From contig JAEZHM010000048.1 in the NCBI GenBank assembly GCA_023416585.1, positions 1 to 64,000 on the forward strand: DNA of 64,000 bases, written 5' to 3'. The notes beneath the pieces were generated by a model. The model had not been told where the DNA came from. It ran no database searches and worked only from the letters and a program-made list of their open reading frames with translations. The position numbers and the translations under genes are program-made. Source of the DNA: Bacillota bacterium. GTDB lineage: Bacteria; Bacillota; Clostridia; Christensenellales; Aristaeellaceae. Shown one piece after another: positions 35,341-44,727 of this stretch (positions are counted from its first letter, which is position 1; every line of letters starts with the position of its first letter).

Positions 35341-36969
35341 TTACTCTTGCGCATGCCTTGCGGCAGTCTCGGCCAACTGCAAGCCCGGATTGTTTTCCAT
35401 TGCCAGGCGGATGGACCACTCATTTTCAAACAGCAGCACATCGCGCTGCTGGCTGTCCTTGGCTCGGCCGCTGGTGGAGGTGAGCTTCAGCTCATCCACA
35501 GGCTTTGGCGTTTGCGTCACCCACCGCACAAAGCGGTAAGGCAGGTTATCCATCAGGATCTCCGCGCCGTATTCGCCCTTTAGCCTATAGGCCAGCACGT
35601 CGAACTGCAGGACGCCCACTACGCCCACCAGAAATTCTTCCCGGCCCGTTTCCGTGCGCAGGAAGGTTTGAATGGCCCCCTCCTGGCTTAGCTGCGTGAT
35701 GCCCTTTACAAACTGCTTGCGCTTCATGCTGTCTAGTGGCCTAACCCTGGCAAAATGCTCGGGCGCGAACACGGGAATGTCTTCATAGCGAAGCTTGCGG
35801 CCGATTGCCAGCGTATCCCCCAACCCAAATAATCCAGGGTCGAACAGGCCGATAATGTCGCCGGCCCAGGCCTCCTCTACCGCTTCCCGCTCGTCGGCCA
35901 TGAACTGCTGGGGCTGTTTCAGCTGTATATCCTTGTCGGTGCCGCTGTGCCACACCGTCATGCCCTTTTCAAACGCACCGCTGACCACCCGCAAAAACGC
36001 CAGCCTGTCCCGGTGGGCGGGGTTCATGTTAGCCTGAATCTTGAAAATGAAGCCCGAAAACTGCGGGTCTTCCGGCTGAATGACGCCCTGGTCGCTTTTG
36101 CGGGATAAGGGCGGCGGCGTGAACTTCAAAAAGCGCTTTAAAAACGGCTCCACGCCAAAGTTGGTGATGGCCGAACCAAAGAACAGCGGCGTCAATTGCC
36201 CCTGTCGGACGGATTCAAGATCAAACGTATCCCCCGCCACGTCCAGCAGCTCTATTTCATCCTTCAGACGCTTGATATAATGTGATTGCAAAATGGTGTT
36301 AAGAGAGGGATCGTCTATCGCGATATCCGTCTTTTCAACCTTATTTTTGCCGTGATCACCGCCGGTGTACAGCTCAATGATTTCGCTGTCCCGGTGGTAC
36401 ACGCCCTGGAAATCGCCGTCCACGCCGATGGGCCAATTGATGGGGCAGGAGCGGATGCCCAGCACCTGTTCCAGCTCCTCCATCAAAGCAAACGGGTCCT
36501 TGGCGGCACGGTCCATCTTATTCACGAACGTGAAGATGGGTATATTGCGAAGCCGGCAGACCTTGAACAGCTTGATGGTCTGCTCTTCCACGCCCTTGGC
36601 CGCGTCAATAAGCATGACAGCCGCATCGGCCGCCACCAAAACGCGGTAGGTATCCTCACTGAAATCCTGATGGCCCGGCGTATCCAGTATATTGATACGG
36701 AAGCCGTCAAACTCAAACTGCATGGCGCTTGAGGTGACGGAGATACCGCGCTGCTTCTCGATTTCCATCCAGTCGGATGTGGCGTGGCGCTCAGCCTTGC
36801 GTGCCTTCACGCTGCCGGCCTGGCGGATGGCGCCGCCATAGAGCAACAGCTTTTCCGTAAGCGTGGTCTTGCCCGCGTCCGGATGGCTGATGATTGCAAA
36901 TGTGCGGCGCTTGTTCACTTGCTCGTGCAGCGTCGCTTGAAATTCTGTGGAATCGGGGGTAGAGAACAT
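35341..36969 (-). CDS. prfC: Peptide chain release factor 3
   Basis: 542 residues. G1 SHPDAGKTTLTEKLL, G3 DTPGHQDFSEDTY, G4 NKMDR, then domains II-III with GTDKDIQLKQPQQFMADERE. The GTPase recycles RF1 and RF2 after termination and aids post-peptidyl quality control. The length and the KARKAERHATSDWMEIEKQRG switch I are diagnostic of RF3 and separate it from EF-G. ATG at 36969 follows TTGGAGG. It is the only gene of its unit and lies upstream of typA, another translational GTPase, on the same strand. Confidence 0.97.
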   Translation of the reverse strand: MFSTPDSTEFQATLHEQVNKRRTFAIISHPDAGKTTLTEKLLLYGGAIRQAGSVKARKAERHATSDWMEIEKQRGISVTSSAMQFEFDGFRINILDTPGHQDFSEDTYRVLVAADAAVMLIDAAKGVEEQTIKLFKVCRLRNIPIFTFVNKMDRAAKDPFALMEELEQVLGIRSCPINWPIGVDGDFQGVYHRDSEIIELYTGGDHGKNKVEKTDIAIDDPSLNTILQSHYIKRLKDEIELLDVAGDTFDLESVRQGQLTPLFFGSAITNFGVEPFLKRFLKFTPPPLSRKSDQGVIQPEDPQFSGFIFKIQANMNPAHRDRLAFLRVVSGAFEKGMTVWHSGTDKDIQLKQPQQFMADEREAVEEAWAGDIIGLFDPGLFGLGDTLAIGRKLRYEDIPVFAPEHFARVRPLDSMKRKQFVKGITQLSQEGAIQTFLRTETGREEFLVGVVGVLQFDVLAYRLKGEYGAEILMDNLPYRFVRWVTQTPKPVDELKLTSTSGRAKDSQQRDVLLFENEWSIRLAMENNPGLQLAETAARHAQE

Positions 36970-37230
36970 TGTTTTACCTCCAAAGGCAGAGTGGAAGCCA
37001 ATTTGTTATTTTACTATAAGAGCAGAAGAGATGTCAACTTTTTCAGTGAGGAACAGAAGCATTTCCTGCAATTTAATGGATATGAATGCAAACTGATCCC
37101 TTCCGCGCCCCGCCAAAAATATTGCCCTGTAGTTTAAAATCGGGCATAATGAATACCGACAGGCGAATGACTTAAAATGTACATAACGCCAACCATTTGA
37201 GCTTTAATACATGCTGAAAGGAAGTTTATC

Positions 37231-37635
37231 ATGCTAGGTCATTACTTGATGTTCAATCGGAATTGCGAGGAGGCGCTCAAAACTTACGAACAGGCCTTTG
37301 GCGCCATTATCAGCGAAATGCAAAAGTACAGCGACATGCCCCCCAATCCCGCATTCCCTGTTGCCGATCAAGACAAAAACCTCGTTCTGCACGCCAGGAT
37401 CAGCATGGAAGGCGCCGAACTGATGTGCGCCGACAGTTCCGTTGCCTCAGCAAGCGGCGACAATATGTACGTTACTATCACGACCAAGGACGAGGCCGCC
37501 GTCAAGAAAGCCTGGGATAACTTAAAGCAAGGCGGCGAAGTGTACATGGAGCTTACTCCCTCGTTTTTTGCGAAGCTTCACGGCTCCCTGAAGGACAGGT
37601 TCGGTATCAACTGGATGTTCACCGCGCTGAAGTAA
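37231..37635 (+). CDS. VOC-superfamily (PhnB/glyoxalase-like) protein
   Basis: 134 residues. Paired beta-alpha-beta-beta-beta units of the vicinal-oxygen-chelate fold in the PhnB-like subfamily: NCEEALKTYEQAFGAIISEM at the start, GAELMCADSS in the middle, and FGINWMFT at the end. Members are used as small-molecule binding or dioxygenase/isomerase-like proteins; the reaction here cannot be told. GAAAGGAAG precedes ATG. Own terminator at 37679. Confidence 0.85.
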   Translation: MLGHYLMFNRNCEEALKTYEQAFGAIISEMQKYSDMPPNPAFPVADQDKNLVLHARISMEGAELMCADSSVASASGDNMYVTITTKDEAAVKKAWDNLKQGGEVYMELTPSFFAKLHGSLKDRFGINWMFTALK

Positions 37636-37678
37636 GGCGGTATGGATTCCATCAACTAAAGGCTTATACTTCATTTCT

Positions 37679-37699
37679 GCCCCCTCAGGGGGCTTTTTT
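37679..37699 (+). terminator. Terminator of the VOC gene
   Basis: Stem GCCCCCT/AGGGGGC with a minimal CA-type loop and a T6 run (37694-37699), 44 bp after the stop codon. Confidence 0.85.
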
Positions 37700-37917
37700 C
37701 ATTGCTTTCCTGATCAAGAAGCCGGGATGCTGCAAGCCGGCCCAAATTCTATCATAAGGACCACCAATGTCAAATTTACATTCCCACATCTTGCTCAATA
37801 GTGAAGCTCCCTTTATAATAAATATGTATTCAAATTTATGGAATTCCTTCCATGCACGACCATGTAAGTGCAGCATAGCATTGTTCACTGCCCACACCAA
37901 AGAAAGGTCAACAAAAT

Positions 37918-40026
37918 ATGAAGAGATACATATCTTCCTTTCTTCTCCTGCTTGCTCTCTTTCTAGTCACATCCTTCCCCGCCTTTGCCCAGGAAGTGAT
38001 TTCTCCGGCCGCTACCGGCAAAGAGCCCCGGTTCCTGGCTCAGATCGGGGGAACGGCATACGTTTATACAGATGTAAAAGAGCTGTACGCGCTGGATGCT
38101 GCCGGGCAGCCTTCCCTTAAAGCAAGCGGCCTTCCTTATAGCCTACTCTTTCTTTCAGGGGATGATGATTTTCTGGCTGTTGAGACAGCCACCGGCAAGG
38201 TATTCAGATTTACTGAAACCGAAAGCGGACTTCAATACGAACAGGTTCAACAGCTCGACTGGTCTGCTATGGCGGATAAAAGGTATTCGATCATGCAGGG
38301 GGTAGTGACCGGCGGCCGCATCTGCCTGCTCGCTGAGGATAACGAATCAGCCTCCTTCTACAGTGTCTTTTTCTTTGACAAGGAAAGCGGGGCCATGCTG
38401 CCCGACAAGATTACAGATGCCTGGGACATCTGCAATTACGAGGCTGGGATGATACTGGTTTATATGCAGCCCTTTGGGGTGGGCAGCGTAATTAGCGTCT
38501 GCGATGTAAATACACTGCGGGCGCAAAAGCTGCTGGATACACCTGAAGGAGACCTGGCTGGCCTTTCCTATGATAAGGAAAGCGGAATCATCGCCATCAC
38601 GGGCAATGGGGCTGTATATACATCCAAAAACGGAGCGCCTTTCACTGAAGGCGGGTATCTGAACATCAACATGCAAAGCAATGTTGTCCGGGCCGTTTTG
38701 CCGGACGAAAATACGTATGTGGCGATGGTTCCAAATGATACGGTTCTTGTTTGTGACCTGGCATCCTTAAAAAACGTCAAGCCCCTGCACATCGCAGGCG
38801 ATGACCTTTCGGAGGAAACGGTAGCCGCCTTCCGAAAGGCTAATCCCGGCACACCTGTGGTGTATGTGAATATGAACCTGATGGCTACGGATATATTGGC
38901 GCTGCAGCTTGTATTGCGCACAGGGGATGTGGATATCTTTGTTATGCCAACGGGATTGCCTATCTACGACGCCATGCTGGAAAAAGGCTTTGCATTGGAT
39001 TTGTCAAATGAACAATCTCTGACAGGCGCAGTTTCTGCCATGTACCCACGCATGGCGGATCAGGTGACGAGGGATGGCAAGCTGTACGGTTTGCCCGTCA
39101 GCGTCAATTACAGCACGCTGGGGTATAACCTCGCATTGTTTGCGGATATGAACCTTCCGGTGCCCAAGACCATGTTTGAGCTGCTTAATCAACTGCAATC
39201 GCTGGCTCCAAGGGACGATGCCGTATTGATGTACGCACCGCTCGGCGGCACATCCGAAGCGGTGTTGCAATACCTTATGAATACCTATCTTTCCGCCGTC
39301 ACCGCGAAAAGCCCAGGCATGGATTTTAATCCCGAGCTTTTCCGCAGCCTGATGGCAAAATGGGAAGCGATCGCCCCCCTATTGGATCAGGCGGACACCC
39401 AAGACCGTTTGATGGAGTCGCCCACACTGTTTTGCAGCAGGTATTGGTCGCTGCCGGGGGAAGGTTATTCTATGACAGATGGGTTTGCAGCCCTTCCCCT
39501 TGCCATAAACGAAGGGGGCGAAAAAATTATTGCCGCCTCCCTGTGTGCGATGATTGTCAACCCCGCCTCTAACAACCAGGAAGAGGCTAAACGGTTTCTT
39601 ACCTTTTACGCGCAAAATCTAAACGATACGGCGCGCATATCCATGTGCCCCGATGAAAATGATCCGGTGAAAAGCAAGAAAAGCGAGGAAGCGATGGCTA
39701 GTCTTGAGCAGGATATTCAGAAGCTCAAGGAGCAATTGGCCACATGCGCCCCGGAAGAAAAAAAGCAGCTTACCGAGCAGATTCTTGAAAAACAGGATTC
39801 TTTGGCCCAATGGCAGGCGGATCAATGGACCATCAGCGCGGAGGAAATCAACGCCTACCGCGCCATTGCCGGTATGCTGGTGTTTGGCCGGGAGGATGTG
39901 GGCTTCTTTGCTCATGACAAACAAATCCATGACCTGATCAATCAGTTCAATAACCGGGGTATTGACAGCGTACGCTTTTGCGACGCTTTTCTTTCCATAT
40001 GGGAAATGGCCCAGCGGGAGGACTAG
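37918..40026 (+). CDS. Secreted beta-propeller plus solute-binding-like protein
   Basis: 702 residues with signal peptide (SFLLLLALFLVTSFPAFA). Residues ~30-290 show repeating strand pairs (IGGTAYVYTDVKELYALDA, GNGAVYTSKNGAPF) in keeping with a propeller. Residues ~300-700 resemble extracellular ABC solute-binding proteins (AAFRKANPGTPVVYVN, DGKLYGLPVSVNYSTLGYN). A coiled-coil-like stretch is at ~590-640 (LEQDIQKLKEQL). No lipobox and no permease genes are nearby. The gene for a WYL regulator starts four bases after its stop, so ligand sensing or uptake linked to that regulator is possible. Function is not known. Confidence 0.8.
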   Translation: MKRYISSFLLLLALFLVTSFPAFAQEVISPAATGKEPRFLAQIGGTAYVYTDVKELYALDAAGQPSLKASGLPYSLLFLSGDDDFLAVETATGKVFRFTETESGLQYEQVQQLDWSAMADKRYSIMQGVVTGGRICLLAEDNESASFYSVFFFDKESGAMLPDKITDAWDICNYEAGMILVYMQPFGVGSVISVCDVNTLRAQKLLDTPEGDLAGLSYDKESGIIAITGNGAVYTSKNGAPFTEGGYLNINMQSNVVRAVLPDENTYVAMVPNDTVLVCDLASLKNVKPLHIAGDDLSEETVAAFRKANPGTPVVYVNMNLMATDILALQLVLRTGDVDIFVMPTGLPIYDAMLEKGFALDLSNEQSLTGAVSAMYPRMADQVTRDGKLYGLPVSVNYSTLGYNLALFADMNLPVPKTMFELLNQLQSLAPRDDAVLMYAPLGGTSEAVLQYLMNTYLSAVTAKSPGMDFNPELFRSLMAKWEAIAPLLDQADTQDRLMESPTLFCSRYWSLPGEGYSMTDGFAALPLAINEGGEKIIAASLCAMIVNPASNNQEEAKRFLTFYAQNLNDTARISMCPDENDPVKSKKSEEAMASLEQDIQKLKEQLATCAPEEKKQLTEQILEKQDSLAQWQADQWTISAEEINAYRAIAGMLVFGREDVGFFAHDKQIHDLINQFNNRGIDSVRFCDAFLSIWEMAQRED

Positions 40027-40029
40027 ACA

Positions 40030-40944
40030 TTGAAAATTGACCGCTTGCTGCAGATCGTCATCTGCCTTTTGAATAACAAATCTATTACGGCAAAGCAGCT
40101 GGCCGGACGGTTTAAAGTTTCTGTACGCACCATCCAGCGGGATATGGACAGCATCTCCCTGGCCGGCATCCCCCTTACCGCTAATTTAGGCAGCCAGGGT
40201 GGCTATTCGCTGCTGCCCGAATATAAGCTTCAAAACCAGTTCGTAAAAAAGGAAGACTTCAGCATCATCATCATGGCTTTAAAAAGCCTGAGCACCAGCT
40301 ATAAAAGCGGCCCGTTGGAAGACATTTTAAATAAATACCTGGCCCTTTCCGATGCTTCTGCCCCCAGCGTCTATTTGGATTACGGCGTTACCAGGGAGGA
40401 CAGCCGGGTGCAACTGAACAACAGTGTACTGGAACAGGCGGTGTCAACCTTCCAGGAAATTACCTTCACATACCGCAACGTACACGGCTTGCTGTCTGAC
40501 CGCAGGGCACAGCCCCTGGCGCTGCGTTTCAAATGGTACGCCTGGTACCTTTTCGCCTATGATGTTGGGAAAAAGGATTACCGGACCTTCAAGGTGGCAA
40601 GAATGGACGGCCTTGTCATGACGAAGACCGCCTTCACCCCGCCCAAGGATGTGAAAGACTTGTTGGAAGCGCAGGAACTTAAATACCTGCAAACCTGCGA
40701 AGACATCGAAGTGTGGTGCCACCAAAGGGATATACTCGCGCTGGAGGAATACTTCCCCGAGGAGAAAAAGGAACTTCTGCCCGACGGCCACTATCTCATG
40801 CATCTGCACGTACCGCCCAATGAGCGGCTGTGGCAGGCATTGCTTTTAAGCCTTGGCGGCAGTGTGAAGATACTCTCGCCCGAGGGATACAGAAACACGC
40901 TGATCGAGACTGCGCAAAAATTTCTTTCCAATTATGACATATAG
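40030..40944 (+). CDS. HTH/WYL-domain transcriptional regulator
   Basis: 304 residues. N-terminal helix-turn-helix of the DeoR/YafY kind (KSITAKQLAGRFKVSVRTIQRDMDSI), then the WYL domain (KWYAWYLFAYDVGKKDYRTFKVARM) and a C-terminal extension. WYL regulators sense small ligands or nucleic acids. The start is TTG at 40030 with GGGAGG eight bases upstream, giving a four-base gap from the solute-binding-like gene, so the two are co-translated. A small protein gene follows at 40993. Confidence 0.88.
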   Translation: MKIDRLLQIVICLLNNKSITAKQLAGRFKVSVRTIQRDMDSISLAGIPLTANLGSQGGYSLLPEYKLQNQFVKKEDFSIIIMALKSLSTSYKSGPLEDILNKYLALSDASAPSVYLDYGVTREDSRVQLNNSVLEQAVSTFQEITFTYRNVHGLLSDRRAQPLALRFKWYAWYLFAYDVGKKDYRTFKVARMDGLVMTKTAFTPPKDVKDLLEAQELKYLQTCEDIEVWCHQRDILALEEYFPEEKKELLPDGHYLMHLHVPPNERLWQALLLSLGGSVKILSPEGYRNTLIETAQKFLSNYDI

Positions 40945-40992
40945 GTGTCGTATAGGCTGTGCTACGCTTTATGCGGAATAGGAGGTCAAACT

Positions 40993-41499
40993 ATGGATGC
41001 ATTCTGCGAAGCTTTGGTAAGCCAGGAAAGAAGTTCGATCATCCCCGTGGAATATGACTTTTGGGGGCCGCTTACAGGAGCATGGGATATTGAATGGTTC
41101 GGGCGCATGGGCAAGCATCAGGGAAAACAATACAAGGGCGAGTGGATTTTCTCCCGCGTGCTTGCGGGCACGGCCATACAGGACATATTCATCGTCCCCT
41201 CCCGTGAGGAAAACGCAAAGGACCCCCAGCCGGATGCGGAGTATGGCGCCACCCTTCGCGTTTACAATCCTGAGGCAAAGAACTGGGATGTGTTCTACGG
41301 CTGTACTGGAGAAGCAATAAGGCTCACCGCCCAAAGGGAAGGCGATGAGATTGTATTGACGGAACTTAAGCACGGCATGACCAAGTGGGTCTTCTCCGAA
41401 ATCCGGCCCGATTCCTTTCATTGGCGAAACATCAAAACGGTTGACGGGGGATCAACCTGGCAAACAGTCATCGACATTTATGCCGTAAGGAATAAGTGA
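40993..41499 (+). CDS. Small protein of unknown function (lipocalin/DUF1579-like)
   Basis: 168 residues from ATG at 40993 with AGGAGG ten bases upstream; the in-frame reading that starts at 40945 overlaps the regulator end and lacks a site. Strand-rich sequence: WGPLTGAWDIEW, YKGEWIFSRVLAGTAIQDIF, RVYNPEAKNWDVFYG, GDEIVLTELKHGMTKWVFS, FHWRNIKTVDGGSTW. This resembles the calycin-like proteins often paired with AraC or WYL regulators. No catalytic motif. Third gene of the 37918-41499 unit. Confidence 0.75.
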   Translation: MDAFCEALVSQERSSIIPVEYDFWGPLTGAWDIEWFGRMGKHQGKQYKGEWIFSRVLAGTAIQDIFIVPSREENAKDPQPDAEYGATLRVYNPEAKNWDVFYGCTGEAIRLTAQREGDEIVLTELKHGMTKWVFSEIRPDSFHWRNIKTVDGGSTWQTVIDIYAVRNK

Positions 41500-41622
41500 A
41501 TACACACCTTGCATGCTTATATCACATCAGCACATCGCGTGGATTTACCAAGTCGCATCAATGATGAAACAGTAAAGACTCTACAAAGCATGAACTCTGA
41601 AAGTGAATCAAGCCCCGCACAT

Positions 41623-41701
41623 TGTCATCCCTCACTGCGTGAAGGATCTTGTTTTTCACGCCAAGCCAAGATCCTTCATCGCTCCGCTCTTCAGGATGAC
41701 A
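41623..41701. repeat. Palindromic element, diverged relative of 9179-9268
   Basis: Ends TGTCATCC/GGATGACA, inner arms GAAGGATCTT/AAGATCCTTC, centre not matched. Same family as the 31-bp palindrome at 9179. It lies between converging genes. Confidence 0.7.
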
Positions 41702-41749
41702 GCGTGCGGAGTTTGCTTATATTTTTTGCGCCAATTTTTTTGATTCTAA

Positions 41750-42787
41750 CTAACGAACACCCGATTCCAAAATAGAAAAAGTCCTCGCCTGGCAGTCTAC
41801 CTTTGCCAATGCGCCGTAGGGCAAGCACATCATAGGTTGGTTATGGCCAAAGGTCATGTTATAGACGACAGGCATACGGCATAGTCCCAATTCAGACAAT
41901 ACCTTCAAAATAGCCTTTTGATACTCCGCATAATATTTCCCTTGGTACGGCTTGCCCCATAAAATGGCGGCGGCCTTTTGCAAAATACCCTGACTGCCAT
42001 AATTTCTAAGCCAGTACTCCACAAAAGCCGGTTCAGGCATATCTTCCGAGGTTTCAAAAAACAAAATGGCTCGATCAAACTGATGGGTTTCCGGCCATAA
42101 TAAGGTACCTTTCATCATTTCCATCACTTCGATACAACCACCGATCAGAGGACCAACAACCTCGCCTTCCCCTTGCAGGAATTCATAGCCTGTATTCATT
42201 TTCATTTCTTTGGCGGTGTTTGCATTGCCTTCAATCCATTCCAGCCGTTCCCCGGTCCATTCCCCGGCGGCAGGGATCTCCCCCGGGGGCTCGGCATGAA
42301 ACAGCGTCTTGTGAAGGCAATGGGAAGTATAATCGAAAATCTTGATATTCTCCGCAAATTCAGCCAGTACCGACGGGCCGTATATACTGGCCAATCCCGC
42401 CTTAAGACACATGAAATGGGTGATTGTTGTATCGGAATACCCTATGAAGATCTTTGGGTTGCGCCGTATCACCTCAAAATCGATATAGGGCAGTATGCGT
42501 ATGCTGTCATCCCCACCGATGCAAGAAAAAACAGCCCGGATGGAGGTGTCTGAAAAGGCCTGCATCAAATCCGCCGCCCTGGCTTCAGGATGCTGGTACA
42601 CATAGTCCGATCCCTTTAAGGTGTTGGGCATTTCCTTCACGGCAAGACCAAACTGTTCCTGAAGGCGCCGCTTTCCCAGCTCATACCGCCAGCGCAACTC
42701 CCTATCCCCCGCACCGCCCCAGGAGAGGCTTACCGTAGCTATCCGGTCGCCCCTTTTTAACCTTTCAGGTTTGTTTAATGTCAGCAT
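41750..42787 (-). CDS. S66-family serine carboxypeptidase (LD-carboxypeptidase / MccF-like)
   Basis: 345 residues. Nucleophile Ser118 in IGYSDTT, the GGDDS stretch at 91, a C-terminal Glu region (FFETSEDMPEP) and the histidine in TFGHNQP: the Ser-Glu-His triad of family S66. Members trim murein tetrapeptides or detoxify microcin C-type peptide nucleotides; the long form with a WPETHQFDRAILFFETSE segment is nearer to MccF. GAAGGATG precedes ATG. It starts three bases after the next gene's stop (42791), so it is the second gene of a two-gene unit. Confidence 0.88.
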   Translation of the reverse strand: MLTLNKPERLKRGDRIATVSLSWGGAGDRELRWRYELGKRRLQEQFGLAVKEMPNTLKGSDYVYQHPEARAADLMQAFSDTSIRAVFSCIGGDDSIRILPYIDFEVIRRNPKIFIGYSDTTITHFMCLKAGLASIYGPSVLAEFAENIKIFDYTSHCLHKTLFHAEPPGEIPAAGEWTGERLEWIEGNANTAKEMKMNTGYEFLQGEGEVVGPLIGGCIEVMEMMKGTLLWPETHQFDRAILFFETSEDMPEPAFVEYWLRNYGSQGILQKAAAILWGKPYQGKYYAEYQKAILKVLSELGLCRMPVVYNMTFGHNQPMMCLPYGALAKVDCQARTFSILESGVR

Positions 42788-42790
42788 TCA

Positions 42791-43291
42791 TCATCCTTCT
42801 TTTCCTGCTGGCTTCTTAAACGTATCAGGGTCCACGATATCGTTATGGAAAGGATGCTTTACGGCGCTGTGCTCCGAAAAATCCACCACATACTTGCAGT
42901 CGCTGCCGAATACCACCGCGCGGAGCAGCACAATTTTCAGGATGCATGTACCGGGATCCGCCTCATTGACGTGGCGGTCATAGAACAGGGAAAATACCCG
43001 CTTCAGTTCCGGGGTAAGCTGCCTGTTCCAATCCTCTTTTGGATTGCCCAGGTTTCTTCCGATGCCGGTCGCCTGCATCAGTTGCCTGCAAACCGCCACC
43101 TTGGGATTTTTGGCTATGTCGCGCATTTTGCGGGAGGACACATGGGTAAGCACATAAATAGCCCCATCCTTGTAGTATCCATCCACCGTGCGGACGGTTA
43201 CGTCGTTATCCACGCATGTAGCCAGGGATACCGCCACGTCGCGGCCCATTTGCTCCTTAAAAAGCTTGCATGCAGATTCAAAAACGGTCAA
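42791..43291 (-). CDS. Pyridoxamine 5'-phosphate oxidase-like FMN-binding protein
   Basis: 166 residues of the split-barrel flavin-binding fold: ATCVDNDVTVRTVDGYYKDGAIYVLTHVSSRKMRDIAKNPKVAVC matches the first half of PNPOx-type proteins, where SSRKMRDIAKNP contacts the FMN phosphate. It lacks the C-terminal residues of the true PNP oxidase. Nitroreductase or reductive detoxification is a common role in anaerobes but is not shown. It is the first gene of a unit with the S66 peptidase. Confidence 0.85.
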   Translation of the reverse strand: MTVFESACKLFKEQMGRDVAVSLATCVDNDVTVRTVDGYYKDGAIYVLTHVSSRKMRDIAKNPKVAVCRQLMQATGIGRNLGNPKEDWNRQLTPELKRVFSLFYDRHVNEADPGTCILKIVLLRAVVFGSDCKYVVDFSEHSAVKHPFHNDIVDPDTFKKPAGKEG

Positions 43292-43455
43292 AGAGCATGC
43301 CTCCCTCTTCTTATGTCAGCGTAATTTCCCGATTTAAACTCAGCATACCATACGGAAGATTGATTGAAAAGACGGTTTGTTTCCCTTTGACAACATACGG
43401 CTTGCCGGATTATGATAGATGCGTTCGCTTTATGCCTTGGAACGGAGGATGAACA

Positions 43456-44040
43456 GTGGCGCTATCCCTTGAAATCACTAAGGAAATCTCCAGGGAACTG
43501 ATCGAAACGATTACCAATATGGATCATGACGCTTACCCGCCCGACGACCAGATGACCTGGGACCGGGCATTTATGATATACGGCCTGATAAAAGACAGCC
43601 TGATCCTACTTACGGAAGACGAAAAGCTCGTAGGCTATCTATCCATTTACGGAATCCATAAGGACCTGGTGCCATTGGCAATAAAACGTCAGCAAACCAT
43701 CTTTGCGGTTGAAGAACGGAAACACCTGCTAGCTGAAATTGCAGAACCTTGTGACGGCTACCTTCACAACATCATTGTCAATCCTGAATACAGGGGCAAG
43801 GGATACAGGCGCTATTTGTACCTGGGCCTAAAACACTGGCTTCAATTGCATGAAGGGATCGGGCAAATCTGGGCCGATGCGGTAAGCGTTCACGGCCAAA
43901 GGGCACTTGAGGCATTGGGTTTTGTGCCCTATCCCGAATTGAAAGGGCTTTGGGGCGCGGGGCTCAAAAACGTGCAAAACGCGCTGAACAGGCAGATTCA
44001 AACATTCGGAAGCAATCCAAACATCACCATAAAGTTTTGA
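43456..44040 (+). CDS. GNAT-family N-acetyltransferase
   Basis: 194 residues from GTG at 43456, with GGAGG seven bases upstream. Acetyl-CoA motif region LHNIIVNPEYRGKGYRRYLYLGL (RGKGYR loop), then IWADAVSVHGQRALEALGFVPYPE. The substrate is unknown. It converges on the frameshifted HAD gene with no gap between the two stop codons, and I see no terminator in between. Confidence 0.9.
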   Translation: MALSLEITKEISRELIETITNMDHDAYPPDDQMTWDRAFMIYGLIKDSLILLTEDEKLVGYLSIYGIHKDLVPLAIKRQQTIFAVEERKHLLAEIAEPCDGYLHNIIVNPEYRGKGYRRYLYLGLKHWLQLHEGIGQIWADAVSVHGQRALEALGFVPYPELKGLWGAGLKNVQNALNRQIQTFGSNPNITIKF

Positions 44041-44723
44041 TCAAACCCTACGCTGCGCAAAATCCACCATTTCCTTAAGACTCCTTATCACCCACGGGCC
44101 TTTGTGCTGATTGTGCCTGTCGATCAAAAAGGATGTAAAGCCCTGCTCCCTGGCGCCGTCGGCCTCCATATCGTAATCGTCCACATACAGGCTTTCTTCA
44201 GCCGTCACGTTCTGCGCATTCAGCGCGGCGTTGAATATGACGGGGCTGGGCTTACCGGCCCCCACCAGGGAACTGGCGGTGAAGGAAGTAAAGTATTTGG
44301 CCAGCCCCACCGCTTCCAGAGTCAGCTGAAGGGATGGCGACGTATCGCTGATCACGCCCATCCTGTAGCCGCGGGATTGAAAATACGAAAGCACCTCCAA
44401 AACCTCGGGATACACTGCCTTGCTTTTCAGCCATGTCATTTGATGAATTTGATCCGCCCGATCCGGAAGATGGTCGCTTAAGCCAAACTCCTTGAGCATA
44501 AGCGCGTAGTATCGCTTGAAAAACGCGATCTCATCATCCACATTCCTGTACCAGGGCTTTTTGCCCTCGCCGCCGTTTCGAACAGTTCGATCATTTTATC
44601 ATAGACAATGGGAAAAGGCTTGCCGCCCCAGCTGATGATCAGGTTATCTATCTGCTCTTTCACCTTGGGATCACTATAGGTCAGCGTGCCGTCCCTGTCA
44701 AAGAAAACCGCCTTGTAAGCCAT
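44041..44723 (-). pseudogene. HAD-superfamily phosphatase broken by a -1 frameshift
   Basis: The first frame (from ATG at 44721-44723) starts AYKAVFFDRDGTLTYSDP with the nucleophile Asp motif and continues to ELFETAA, then drifts to an unrelated end at 44478. The second frame resumes at GKKPWYRNVDDEIAFFKRYY and carries GVISDTSPS, GAGKPSPVIF and YVDDYDMEADGAREQGF to the stop at 44041. Adding one base near 44570-44580 joins them into a normal ~227-residue phosphoglycolate-phosphatase-like protein. Either it is a recent pseudogene or a sequence error. It follows a GNAT gene whose stop lies 4 nt upstream of this ATG. Confidence 0.8.
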
Positions 44724-44727
44724 TTCA

